From: Urechis unicinctus
Lineage: Eukaryota > Annelida > Polychaeta > Xenopneusta > Urechidae
DNA: 64,000 nt
Assembly: GCA_034190875.2 (NCBI GenBank)
Contig: CM067348.1
Span: 11,567,435-11,631,434 of the forward strand
Direction of reading: 5' to 3'
Shown: positions 23,560 to 34,459 of the stretch, in pieces
Layout: every line of letters begins with the position of its first letter
How positions within the stretch are numbered: position 1 is the first letter of the stretch
Notes under the pieces: generated by a model
Told to the model about the DNA's origin: nothing
The model's database searches: none
The model's input: only the letters and a program-made list of their open reading frames with translations
Position numbers and translations under genes: made by a program

Positions 23560-24280
23560 GCATTTAGTCAAGGTCTCCTAGCCTGATGGCTGCGGGCGCT
23601 GTTTACATGTTACTGATATTCAATAGTCTCGCCTTCAGTTTAGGCAAGCTTAATGTCTTGAACTGGACGGGCATCCCAGATTTGGGATGCTCCAATCACA
23701 AGCCGTGTCTGGTCACCCTCGGGTACTTTTGAGTCGTTGTCTCTCATTGGTCAGTTCTACACGTTCCGAAGAACTTGTCCAACCGGACGAGTGATTTTTA
23801 TGAGCCGGGCACACATTCTACAACACTCCGATTTGTTGTTTCATGCTGAGTGGCACTGTTAATCACACAGTCGGCGAGAGAAGCAGACACACAACTGGTT
23901 CTTTTAACTGACTATTACGTAAACATACTTTCGTGCAGCTAAGCATTAAAATGCTTGTTGTGGTGCCAATTTGAACTTTTGAGACGCCCCATAATTCCAG
24001 AAGACATACAATGTGATCTCATTGGACGCAGACCAATACAATGTCCATGACGTCACATAGAACCGAGGGTGCGTATCACAAGCCAGTTTCATGAGCCAGA
24101 CACGCGCAATTAAGGTCAATCCGGGTCACAACCTTGGCGTTGATTGGTCACGAAGATTAACGAACGTGTCTAATGAATATTCGGACGCGCCAGTTTAAGA
24201 CCTTATCTTGTCGTAGACTCTAGGGCGAGAAGCGTAGCGGAACCCCTGGAGTCTGGGACGCAGACTAAGCAGCATTAGCG
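23560..24280. other. non-coding stretch within the Polinton
   Basis: No frame of note. The sequence differs in style from its surroundings (CCAAT-like ATTGGTC motifs, TCTAGGGCGAGAAGCGTAGC near the right end) and may be another inserted repeat. I found no terminal repeats to prove this. Confidence 0.35.
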
Positions 24281-24439
24281 ACTGTCGTTCTTTGGCATAG
24301 GCTACCCCCGAGGCTCGAGTGGGTCTAAGAAGCCTTTATTCATGAAAAAAACCTGTTATTCTGGCGCTAACCTTCTTGCAGCAGGCCGCACGGGTCAAAG
24401 TCCTCTCTCTGTGACCATATTTGACAACCATATAGACTA

Positions 24440-24949
24440 ATGGAAACTCATATGATATACACAATGACTCATGCAGAGAGAGCAAAGACCGTACGCAAAG
24501 AATTGGAGGCAAGGACTGGGAAGCGTCCACCGTATGCCTTTTCTAAGTCAGCCTTGGAAGAGCAGGAGGCGCAGTTGAAGGCCCTAGAGCTGCAAGAGGT
24601 GGTCTCGAAAGTTAACTATGAGATACCGCCGCCACAAGACGCTCCTTGGACACACGCATACAAAACTGCCAAAGATGAGTATGACCTAGATGACGTGTCG
24701 ATGCTATTCACAACCTGGAGCATCAACGCGGGCTCCGACGCCTGGCTCACCACAGAACGCGCAAAAGAAATCCTTGAGAAGCTCCCATCTGGCAAACATC
24801 TACTACAAATCAAGTTTCTGCAGGAAGTCAGAGCGGGCGAGTGGGAGCTCAGAGATAAATATTTGCCCGTGCGGGATAAGAATAAGAAAATCCTGCTGAC
24901 AAAAAACACGCCCAGGGGTCTTGGTAGGAATCAATCAGAAATACTATAG
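24440..24949 (+). pseudogene. Polinton part: 169-codon hydrophilic frame
   Basis: A frame with a basic, glutamine- and glutamate-rich N-terminal half (HAERAKTVRKELEARTGKR, ALEEQEAQLKALELQEVV) suggesting a coiled coil, then DDVSMLFTTWSINAGSDAW. It belongs to the Polinton by position. No catalytic motif is visible. A segment at about 24,290-24,380, just upstream, is an inverted copy of 27,107-27,195. Confidence 0.45.
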
Positions 24950-25171
24950 GTACTTCGGCAGTCATCTACGGCGCATATGCGGTCCGTGAGGCAGTCAAAA
25001 AGCTGACCCCGATAAAAATGAGCACCAATGTGAACTGCGTGGCCAAGCGAGTCGTAGAGCTTATCCGACGCCTGGTAACTGATGAGGCTGAGAAAGACTT
25101 CCTAGTGCGTGATATGTCCGCAAACGGAACTCTTGTTGGTCCAAATAAATGTCCGCTTGGCTTGGTGCTGA

Positions 25172-25262
25172 CATAATCAGGTCAACCTTATCTTTTAACC
25201 TTTCTTGGTACCGTATAACACATGAGTGTTGATATGTCGTTTAACCCTATACTTACTTTACC
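25172..25262 (+). mobile_element. SINE-like repeat fragment
   Basis: Shares TAATCAGGTCAACCTTATCT, a TATAACACATGAGTGTTGA stretch and TTTAACCCTATACT with the 3' part of the repeat at 48,815-49,205. Only the tail region is present here, inside the Polinton. Confidence 0.5.
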
Positions 25263-25510
25263 TTACCCAGCTAAGCCTGCAATGCCACCAGGGCCTTACC
25301 TAGTCAGTGGCGAGATAAGGGCGATATACCCAAACGGGCAGCTGAATACGCTTGTTATTCTCCTAGTATAGGAATGCAGGTGGCATCGGAAGCGAAGTTT
25401 CCATTCCATTCACCGTCCCCTTCCATTCACTATACCCTGTCAACAAAGGAGCTCTCCTACCCGGCGGGTGGTGGTGGCAGTGGAGACCACATGGGCAATA
25501 TATCTCTGCC

Positions 25511-25990
25511 GTGCCCCCACACCAATGGATGAGAGACCATGCCGATTACTATGAAACGCTGCTTACAGACTATATGGCCAAGGATCCGGCGCTACAAAAA
25601 CTTAAGCAATCCATGCGGTTCAAATCCAACACCACACAGTGTAGGCTGACACGGAAAGCAACAAACCTGTGGAAATGGGATGACTTTGTCAAGCGGTGGC
25701 ATCCAGAGTATAAGGTCTTAGCCTCACGTAAAAATATACGCGACCAGATCATAGACATCCTCTTGGAACGGCAGAGAGTTCTATTCCCCAACATACCGGT
25801 GTCGCTTATATATCACCCAAAGAGCATTCGTCATCAGAATAGGCTTGTTGCCATACCCGGCGGTGGTAGTTCCAACCTTGTTGTCTTTGGTATCCTGGCA
25901 GCCTGTCAAAATGGCGATATGGTTACGACAACCCAATTCATAGCTCCCAGGGCCTTACCATCCAGCTGGTCGAGCACATGGAGCAGCTGA
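25511..25990 (+). pseudogene. Polinton part: 159-codon frame
   Basis: A basic, tryptophan-containing frame (KATNLWKWDDFVKRWHPEYK, RDQIIDILLERQRVLFPNIP) with a glycine-rich tail. It lies in the left half of the Polinton where structural or packaging genes usually sit. The family is not recognised. Confidence 0.4.
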
Positions 25991-26384
25991 CAAGAGTGTG
26001 TGTGCCACCAAATCTGGAACCACGGTCGCCACAACTGTGGATGATGTGCTGGCCAAGTGCGAGGCGCAAGAAGGGCGGTGTGCCAACTGCAACATTCTTG
26101 TGTTGTGGGAGGGCTATTCACACTGGGAAGAAGAGAAGTGGACGCTGGACAGGAAAAATTCAGAGGGTCACTGCGTTGGTCCGCCTCCAAGTGATCTATT
26201 TGCCTACCCTATAGCCTACAAAACCTGGTCTGCCCTATCCATTGGTCTACACCAAGCAAGCGATCCATTTGTCTACACCAACCAGGTGGCCTGGGGTCTA
26301 TATCTTTCTGTCATACATATGTTCTCCATTCCAATGTTGGAATGATTGACTAGTTGGCCACAAAAATCGGCAGTTGTGGGTGGG

Positions 26385-26570
26385 CGTGGGATTGTGGTAT
26401 AGTATGGTATTGTGGTATAGTATGGTAGGAGTGTGGTATAGTATAGTCCTAGGTATTTCCTGGTATTGGTTCTGGACATAGCCTAGCATCTACATAGCTT
26501 GTGGTAGGAGTATGGTATAGTATGGTAGGAGAGTGGTATAGTATGGTAGGAGTGTGGTATGGTTGGAAAA
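26385..26570. repeat. GGTATAGTATGGTAGGAG repeat within the Polinton
   Basis: Several loose copies of an 18-bp unit GGTATAGTATGGTAGGAGTG in two blocks, separated by about 80 bp of other sequence. Confidence 0.75.
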
Positions 26571-26762
26571 CATACCATGTATTGAACTTTGGTGTTTGTG
26601 TACGGCATACACCATGCGAAAGCAACATCTATCCAAGAAACAAATACAGGAAATCCTCGATTTGCAAGGGAGTAGACTAGTAGACTCCATAGAATATGGA
26701 ATACAGCAACAAGCTCTATGGAGGACTCCGACAGTGACCTCCCAACAAAGGCCCCAAAGAAT

Positions 26763-27944
26763 CTACCAATATGGTTTCCGAGAGTAGAAATGTGGTACTC
26801 CAAGAGGCGCCATCGGAAGCCCCAAAGAGAATCCTACCAATAGATATGGGAAGTAGCCCTTCCAACCAAGAAATACTACTATTCCACACCTCGCCATGAT
26901 ATGGCATCCAATACGATTTCTACTATACAATACTAAATATAGAGAAAAAGGTGGACGATATAGAAAACAAGGTAAACGATATTGCAGAATCTGTAGAGGA
27001 GGAAATAGACGACAATTTGTCAGTTCTGGAAGGTCGATTCCAAAACGAGGCTGGGGCCAATGCTCGCCCCAAGTAGGCCACAAATGTTTGACCAAAAGTA
27101 CAGTCTCAAAGAAGGTTGGCGCCAGAAAAACAGGTATTTTTCATGAAAAAAGGCATCTTCGACCCACCCGAGCAGCGGGGGTAGCCTATACCAAAAATCG
27201 AAAGTCGCTATTGTGCAATGGTTGGTTGTTGTTTCATACTGCTGTTGTATACATATGTCAAGTACAATTAGTAGTGCTACTACTGACTTTGATGCCCAGG
27301 AAGCACTACCACGTGTTCTGAAACTGATTGGGTCACCTGCAGCCAACTCGAGAGGTGTGGTAAACACTCGGATGCCCACATGATCGTTCCTGTGTTTGGT
27401 TACATAATAACTTCTTTCTAGGACAAGATTAACAACAATACTTATATCCATAAGGTCAGGCTGTCCACTTAAACTAGTTGACAGACCATACGCAAAACTC
27501 GACCTGGCACCAGCATAGGATATCCATGGTCAACACCACTGACACTATCACCAAATGACCATTCATGCATTCCATTAACCAACTGACCTCTTTCTTCCGC
27601 CCAAAAAGCTATGAGGGGTTTCAGTGAGGCCTGGTTGTTAAGTGCATCAACATAGGTTTTTTTAACATATTCAGAAAGGTCAGCGCCTTGATCCGTTTTA
27701 TGTTGAGGTTCATAAATACTCGCTTTTATTGACATCTTGTAAATTGAAGATCAACACAAATGGAAAGGCCGTGATTGAGGTGGACATAAAGTGGGTTAAA
27801 GACACTAAAGTTGACGGGCCAGTCACCTCTGTAAAGATATTGAGTAAGCCTTTTTCCACCCAGACCCTCCTCAATACCTAAGATTTTTAGCACACTGTCG
27901 TCACATTCTAAATAACCCCCTTCAAAGTCAGAAATTCCGAGCAT
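26763..27944 (-). pseudogene. Polinton part: minus-strand frames, possibly structural
   Basis: Three to four adjoining or overlapping frames on the minus strand. Notable stretches are NGMHEWSFGDSVSGVDHGYP with LVPGRVLRM, RHNDHVGIRVFTTPLEL, and DFEGGYLECDDSVLKILG at the upstream end. The composition suits a virion-like structural protein, but I have no family match I would stand behind. The region is broken in several places. Confidence 0.4.
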
Positions 27945-28479
27945 AACATCTTTAGTATCCTTAACTCCGGAGTCCCACCCATAAGGGATTTCACGTGTAC
28001 TACGCCATTATGATAACGCTACATGGTCAGCCACCGATAATACCTTTGACAAGAGAATCTACCATGAACTCTGCCATGTGTTGCCGAAAATACCAATCGG
28101 AGGATAAAAGGTGGAAACCAGGGCCTTGGGCGGGTCTACTTCACTGACCCAGACGTGTTACGGCCAATCACTCATTATAGAAACACCCACTGGTACGAAT
28201 CTGTCTGGCAAACCTTTGACAAATCCAAAGACGGCTTTGTTTTTCATTGTGGCAAGACTAGAAGGGTGCAAGCACCGACTGGAGTACTTACATACTGTAA
28301 TTCACAGCCCCAGGTATTACACGGATTAACGACAGTATTTGAACATCTGTTTGGGCTAATATTGGTGCTCAGGTGCAGAATTTAACACCCGAAAGCAGTT
28401 TCAGGCTAATATTGACAGTTCCCTTATCCATCAACAGGGATCGAAACCTGCTCCAGAATGAATCTCAAAGGTTGATTAT

Positions 28480-28788
28480 GTGTTTGGAACGGGCCTTTAC
28501 ATGGCTCCGTCACACATGAGCCTCGCCGTTGGAAAAGTAGTTGGGTACAACAATCTGATTACCATCACGAGCGAGCAACAGCAGATTGGCAGCAACACTG
28601 ATGTCAACGTGGATGCTGCGATTCCAAATTTAGGAAGCTTTGACACCCTGCCTGATGATATAGGCAGCCCCTCTCCATTTGTCCCGAACTACCCCCGTCC
28701 CGTGGGAAAGGCGCACGAGGATGAGAAAACCGCTCTTATTGTAGGTGGAATTGTAATAGGCTTAGCTGTGCTTTGGTTTGCTACGTAG
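28480..28788 (+). pseudogene. Polinton part: frame with C-terminal membrane segment
   Basis: A 102-residue frame ending in a hydrophobic segment (ALIVGGIVIGLAVLWFAT), preceded by a Pro- and Asp-rich stretch. The form is that of a tail-anchored membrane protein. It overlaps the converging frame at 28,762-29,013 at its 3' end, as is common in compact virus-like genomes. Confidence 0.45.
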
Positions 28789-29013
28789 TAGGTCACAGAG
28801 TATCAGGAGGATAACTCCCCCCACTGCCACAGCTGCGGCCCATACATGCTTTGCCATCCAACCAGCCACCTGTGCAGCTGACTTGAGCATCCTAGATACG
28901 ATGGAGCCAATGATCCATGGAAGGGCAGCTGCGGGCTTACCGACTAGGCCCTTTAGGACATTTGCCAAGGTGTTCAGCTGTATTATAATCCATTCCTTTA
29001 CACAAACGTACAC
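28762..29013 (-). pseudogene. Polinton part: small frame with membrane segments
   Basis: An 83-residue frame with amphipathic and hydrophobic helices (ANVLKGLVGKPAAALPWIIG, AVAVGGVILLILCDLL) and a basic tail. It resembles small membrane-interacting virion proteins in general style only. Confidence 0.4.
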
Positions 29014-29089
29014 GCTCAGCTAGCGTTGTCTCCTCGTTAAGTCTGTTGATCGTTTCCCTGAAGCAGTTGATTTGGGTCTACAGCATTTT

Positions 29090-29437
29090 TCAGTTTACAG
29101 AGGCAGCCTCGATACGGGCGTTAAGTCGATCCTTCAACCCGGCAAGCTCATTTGCTTGAAATTTCCATGATCGACTATCACCCCTTCCATCCTCCTCCAG
29201 GCTTGCCATTTTAGTTTCTTGCTGTTTTATCTCCCATTCTAGCTCAGTTATCTTAGCTAGGTTGTTGACCAGTTCTGCAATCTGGGTCTGTCTAGCCTTG
29301 TCAAGCCCTATAAGCTCGCTTCGTGGTAGTTTGTTGTCTGTTTGTGTACCTAGGTCTTTTATAGCTTTATGGACGCCCTCTATGAAGCTTGTTTCATTTA
29401 CACCACCTTGCTCTGTCACGGCTTCAGGGCTGATCAT
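29090..29437 (-). pseudogene. Polinton part: coiled-coil frame
   Basis: A 115-residue frame with a strong heptad pattern (AELVNNLAKITELEWEIKQQ, ANELAGLKDRLNARIEAA). Likely a coiled-coil structural protein of the element. A further short minus-strand frame (29,653-29,847) follows upstream with helical, charged composition. Confidence 0.45.
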
Positions 29438-29916
29438 TTCTAACTTCTTTGGAAGTGCAGCTTCCGCTTTAGCAGCAGCTTGGTCTATTCCTTGCAGGGC
29501 TTTTACTGCCTTTTTGGATAGTTCACTCCAAGAGCCGATATCTGTGTACCACCGGACTTCTCTATACTAATAGGCGAGAGGAATTTGCTGGGATTGGTCC
29601 TCCATGTCAGAAGCTTCCACTCTCGGTTCCACTTAACCCAAAGGTCACCTTCTTAAGACGATCTTAACTCCAGAGTGGTCTGCAGCCCATGCTTAGACAT
29701 TGCCTTCTTCCATCTCGTAACTAAGGCATTTGTTTCTTCTTGAGATCCCACCTGATCTCCTGTTAACCCAGCAAGCATTTCAGTAATAGCCCATGGTGGA
29801 CTAATCGTATTCAACGTATCTAAAGTTTCGTCAATGAGGTTATTCACCTCATCATAAATGAAGCTAGTCTCATCCCTCTACCCTCCCATAGAGGTGACCA
29901 GTGCATAGAACGTCTA

Positions 29917-29969
29917 TTAACAACAGTTAAGAACTGTCAATTTGGAAAAACATGCACCGAATCAACAGG
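29917..29969 (+). repeat. arm of a 53-bp inverted repeat
   Basis: Contains AACTGTCAATTTGGAAAAAC followed by ATGCACCGAATCAACAG. Its reverse complement occurs at 31,413-31,465 with about two mismatches, enclosing 1.4 kb. Confidence 0.8.
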
Positions 29970-29994
29970 GACCGGCGGAGAGGAAGACGCTACT

Positions 29995-30085
29995 ACTTGA
30001 CGCTATAGTATGTGCTTAACTCCACTATAACATGTGCTTAACTCTGCTATAACATGTGCTTAACTCCACTATAGCATGTGCTTAC
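29995..30085. repeat. 23-bp repeat, four units
   Basis: Copies of a unit containing TATAACATGTGCTTAACTCC with small changes. Confidence 0.85.
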
Positions 30086-30526
30086 CAAAAACTGTCAATT
30101 GGACAAACAAATTTAGTAAGTAAACAAGGAAGAAACGAACACGAATCAAGAGGAGACAACACCAGAAGAGATAACGTCAGTGATCAGTGAGCGACCTACA
30201 AAAAACGCTAAAAGGGTTGCGGCAGGACGAAAGGGTGATGCAGCTCACAAAACCAATATAAATAATGAGCTTCTGGGAGAGCTCCGTGAGGCTAAGGCCA
30301 TGCTTACAGACGCTAAAGACAAAGCTGCAAACCAACATCAACGAGTCAGCCTCCGGAAAGGTGGGCTTGGCCAACATTGGCTTTCCTTTGGTTGTCAGTG
30401 GCGTTGGGGTGTTTGGACTAGCATGATATTGGTACAGGCACATACTAGTAGCCTCACGCCCGAAACAGGTGGTGGTACAAAAGCCTCCGGACGTTTGTTT
30501 AAAGGATCCTTTTTATATGGAATAAG

Positions 30527-30766
30527 TTGACAATGCCAACTGCTGATGGAAAAATGCTCGTCAACTCGCTGTACCACGGTGCAGTTGTTTCCGGTATATC
30601 AATAGGTTATGTCAAGCTTGCTAAGATGGCTCTAGGTGGGGCTCTGCCGCTTCTTGAATTCTCGCCAGGCGATCTGGCTATGGCTGTTGCCGATGTATCA
30701 CTAGCCATGACCACAAAGAATATGCTAATTAAACAAGGGATGTTACCAAGTGATATACTTACTTAA
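30527..30766 (+). pseudogene. Polinton part: conserved small frame
   Basis: A 79-residue frame starting MTMPTADGKMLVNSLYHGAV with a Gly/Ala-rich hydrophobic centre (SLAMTTKNMLIKQG near the end). I recall similar small frames in Polinton-like elements of other invertebrates, but that is memory, not a search. A further plus-strand frame ends at 31,131 with a C-terminal membrane segment (LGMAMTGLVVYRLAK). Confidence 0.45.
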
Positions 30767-31190
30767 GTAATGGCCTCGGATAGCTACATGTTAGAAGTGC
30801 CCTTGTATTCTGTTGGAGCATTTTCTTATTCTCTAAGCAGCCAAGTGGACAAGGACCATAAACGTCATAATATGGCAATAGAACTAAGTGGTTAGACTTC
30901 ATCAATGAACAGCTCTGCGGCCAGGGACATGTAAATCATACTTTCAGGGATGTTGACGAAGTCATGCGTGAGTGCTACCTGATTGCAGGTAAATTCGTTG
31001 ACCCACTCGATTCAGAGCCTCAGCTTTCAGACTTTTACGTGCCCTCGGATGACCAAAAGCTATGTAAGGTGATGTTCATTATCTTGGGTATGGCTATGAC
31101 TGGACTGGTCGTGTACAGGCTTGCGAAATAGTTTGCATAAAGCAAAACTCTTTTTTACTTGAAATTTAGAAATTCATTAGTGTATAACAA

Positions 31191-31412
31191 TGGATCGCAT
31201 GCAAAAGATGTACTATAGTCCTAAGGGCTACTGGAAAGGCATTACAGCCATCAAAAAGCTTGCAACAGAAGCGAGGGTTTCTAAGGAAGTTGCCAGGGGG
31301 TGGCTAACAAAGCAAGCTATATGACAAATCTACCTGCCAATGCCAAAAAACATTCCCAGACCAAAATTTTATGTGTCTGGTCCTTATGAGGTTCACCAAG
31401 CCGATCTCTTAT
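31191..31412 (+). pseudogene. Polinton part: integrase, N-terminal portion
   Basis: The frame contains MYYSPKGYWKGITAIKKLA, VAKE-like VSKEVARGWLTKQA and GPYEVHQADLLFL. These are typical of the start of the retroviral-type (rve) integrase carried by Polintons, where HQADLLF leads into the catalytic core. The recognisable integrase sequence ends where the P-like transposon begins. A fossil part, not functional. Confidence 0.7.
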
Positions 31413-34080
31413 TTCTGTTGATTCAGTGCATGTTTTTCCAAATTGACAGTGCTTAACTGTTGTTACAGGAAAAGGAAAAGGTCTAGGAAGGTTTTAATTC
31501 TGAGAAGTATCACTACAAGACATCAGCTGACAGAAAGCGTGCCATTTCTGAACATGCCTATGCAGATGAATGTGAAGAGAAAAAAAGGTAATAGTTTGTT
31601 GCCTGACTTAGTAGCATTTGGGATTTAAAAAATCTGATTTTTGTACCACGTATTAATGTTTGTTGTGTTGTTTGTGTTCAATAGGTGTTTTATTGGCTGT
31701 AAAACTGCGCCAGGTGCAGCTACAAGTCCCTTTGTAGCGGGGATTCCCTGAGGAATACCTCTACTCTATCCCATGTTGGGAATATTTCACCCAACCATCG
31801 AGTAGTTCCAGTTCTGAAGTGACCCAGTCCTCAACAAAGGCTCCAGCTAATGATGCAGTTGAATGGCTGCAAGAAGCCTGTAAAGCAATTGAAATCCCAT
31901 CATCATTCATCATGGTCGAAAACAGAGAGCACATCAGATTTGTCCGTTTGTATGGAGGTACAAATGTCAGTGTTGAACTTTCTGTAACTATCGACCAATT
32001 ATTTGCAGTTCCTATGAAAGTCCACAACAACCCCTTTTTTCACATCATGAACTTTTTATCAGCTGCCCATCGCATTTGAAAACTCCCAAGGAAGTGAAGG
32101 CATTTCTAAACACCCTGAGTAAATACCACACCTGCATATGCAACCCTGATCCACAGTGGCAAGAATGTGTAAAGACTGGTGTTGAGATTGCTTCTGCTAC
32201 AGACACTATCACTGCTTATCGTGAGGCTGACTTCTCTGCTGTCATTGGTGATTTGATGTATTCATTAACAATTCGCACCACCAAGTGTGAGATGCTTGTT
32301 CGAAGTGGGAGGTGTAAAGAGTGTCGCTAATGCAGGGGTACGTTGAGGACAAATGGAACACGGAGAAAAACTTAAACCCAGGTGGGCTGAAGTTCCAAAC
32401 AAAAAGCCACACACTTTCTGACTAAAATCGTGCTCTACATATTCAAATTAACAAGCTGGAAAGACAACGGAGGTGTCAGATTATGAAAGGGGAAACTTTG
32501 CCTGAATATGATTAGTTTGAATTCTGTAATATGATGAAAGACAGTACACCAGAAGAGGAGAGAGCATTTCCAGATCCTTCCTCTCCTCAAAGGCTTCTGT
32601 GAGAACAGCAACTCAAGTTCGACCTACAGAAAGACAAGAAACTGATGCGCTGGCATCCGATGGTTATTAAGTGGTGCCTGTATCTTCGTTCCAAATCATC
32701 TTCATGTTATAAAGTTCTGAGGGAAAGTGGATTTTTGAAAGTGCCAAGTGAACGTACATTGTGTGACAAATCTGGTTTTGATGTGGCTGCGATTGAAAAT
32801 CTCAGAAATGAAGTTTCCAAATTCACAGAAAGCTGGCAAAGGTTTGTAGGTTTGCTGCAGGATGAAATCAAAGTCAGATTGAGTGTATGATAGGCACAGT
32901 GGTGAGCTTATTGTCTTTGTGGATTAAGATGTTTGTCGTAACTCTGTAATGACAATGGATGGTAATGTGCACCAGTTGCTAAGTATTTGCCTGTGTTGAT
33001 GGTACGTTGGTATTGCTTCAAACTTCAAGTATCCTCTTGCATACTTTCCCACAGCTGGTATAACCGCAGAATTTTTGTACCCTGTCTTGTCCTGTAACAA
33101 TCGCCCACTACTCCGCTGAATGCAGGAAGATTTATTTTTATTTCAGATGCTCCCCACCTGCTAAAAACTGCCAGAAAATGCTTCTCCAATTCAAACTCTC
33201 ACAAAATGAGCAGAAAGTTGTGGAAAGATGGAAAGGAAATTTCTTGAATGCATGTTGTTCAATAATTTGAAAACATTTGTGAATTTTTTTTGTACAATCT
33301 TACTCCAAAATTAACTCGTTCACATGTAGACTTGGTATCATTCTCTTACATGAAAGAGTATTACGCAGCTCAGGTTCGCAGTCAAACCATAGCAGAGGCT
33401 CTAGAAAGAGTGTCTGAGACTGTCAAATTTGTCAGAATTTTTTTGATAGTCTCAATGTCTGCAATACTTTTGAAGGACGCAATCAAGTAAGATGAGAAGT
33501 TAGTTTGGCTAAGAATGATTTTCTTGGATATTTGGCCGAGTGGAAGGGAAGCGTTGAGAATAGACCTGGTGAACACACAAAGAGTGACAAAAAAAATGAT
33601 GCTCAGTCGTAAAACATTGGAAGGTTTAGAAATTACCATCAGGACAATTGTTGAGTTGGTGCCATATCTCTTGCGCAATGGTGTTTCTTTTGTGTTGACA
33701 TCTATGTTTAACCAAGATGTCATAGAACAACATTTTGCTCATCTGAGAAAGAAGGGTGGGGTTCATGACAACCCAAATGTTGTAGAAGCAGGCAGGGCAC
33801 TCAATGAACAATGGTTGATGCATGCACAAGCTTTCCGGCAGATAAGAGGAAATGTTCAAGGTGATGTAAATATCAATGTTGACAATACGCCACTTCAAAG
33901 AAGAAGTTGTGGTTGATAGTGGATTGTGCTGTTTGGTGTAGGCTTGTTCTGTATTTTAATTATGTTATTCTGTTTTTATGTTTGCCATATTGAAGTCCAA
34001 ATAAATAGTTCTCACTTTATCTCATTGTTTACATAAACCTACAGCTACTTCTGTTTTAGCAGGAAAAAACATGACACAAG
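31413..34080 (+). mobile_element. P-superfamily DNA transposon, degraded, nested in the Polinton
   Basis: Transposase pieces lie in order on the plus strand. 32,076-32,330 carries SKYHTCICNPDPQW. 32,645-32,890 carries MRWHPMVIKWCLYLRSKSSS with SERTLCDKSG. 33,515-33,916 carries FNQDVIEQHFAHLRKKGGVH followed by DNPNVVEAGRALNEQ. The last motif matches the C-terminal part of P-element/THAP9-type transposases (FNQDxxExxFxxLRxxGG). Frameshifts and stops separate the pieces, for example between 32,330 and 32,645 and around 32,890-33,290. At the left end 31,413-31,465 is one arm of a 53-bp inverted repeat. I could not place the right end; it lies between about 33,920 and 34,450. P elements leave an 8-bp target duplication, which I could not find. 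Confidence 0.65.
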
Positions 34081-34459
34081 TATGTGGTTGTGACGTGAAT
34101 ATGCAATTTATTATACAACGTTAATATGTATTTGGGAAATACAGGCAACCAGATAATAACCCAGTTTATATATATTTGATAACAAAATATGACAGACAAT
34201 GTGTATGAAAAATTTAATAGCTGGAAAACAATGCGTAGCCAATATTACCTTACATCACAATCACTCAGCACTATACTAAGAGTGGTACATTCATTTAAAC
34301 TGTGCACGCAAATCTCAGTTAATATGGTTTCGCCTATGTTCTCCGCAAACTTGACCTCGGTTCAAGGTCTTCGGTTTCCTCGCTGGCTTGCTTGATGTCG
34401 CAACACGAAACACACTTAGCGCCTCAGCGGCGACTTCAAAGGGCGTTGCAACTTATGTA

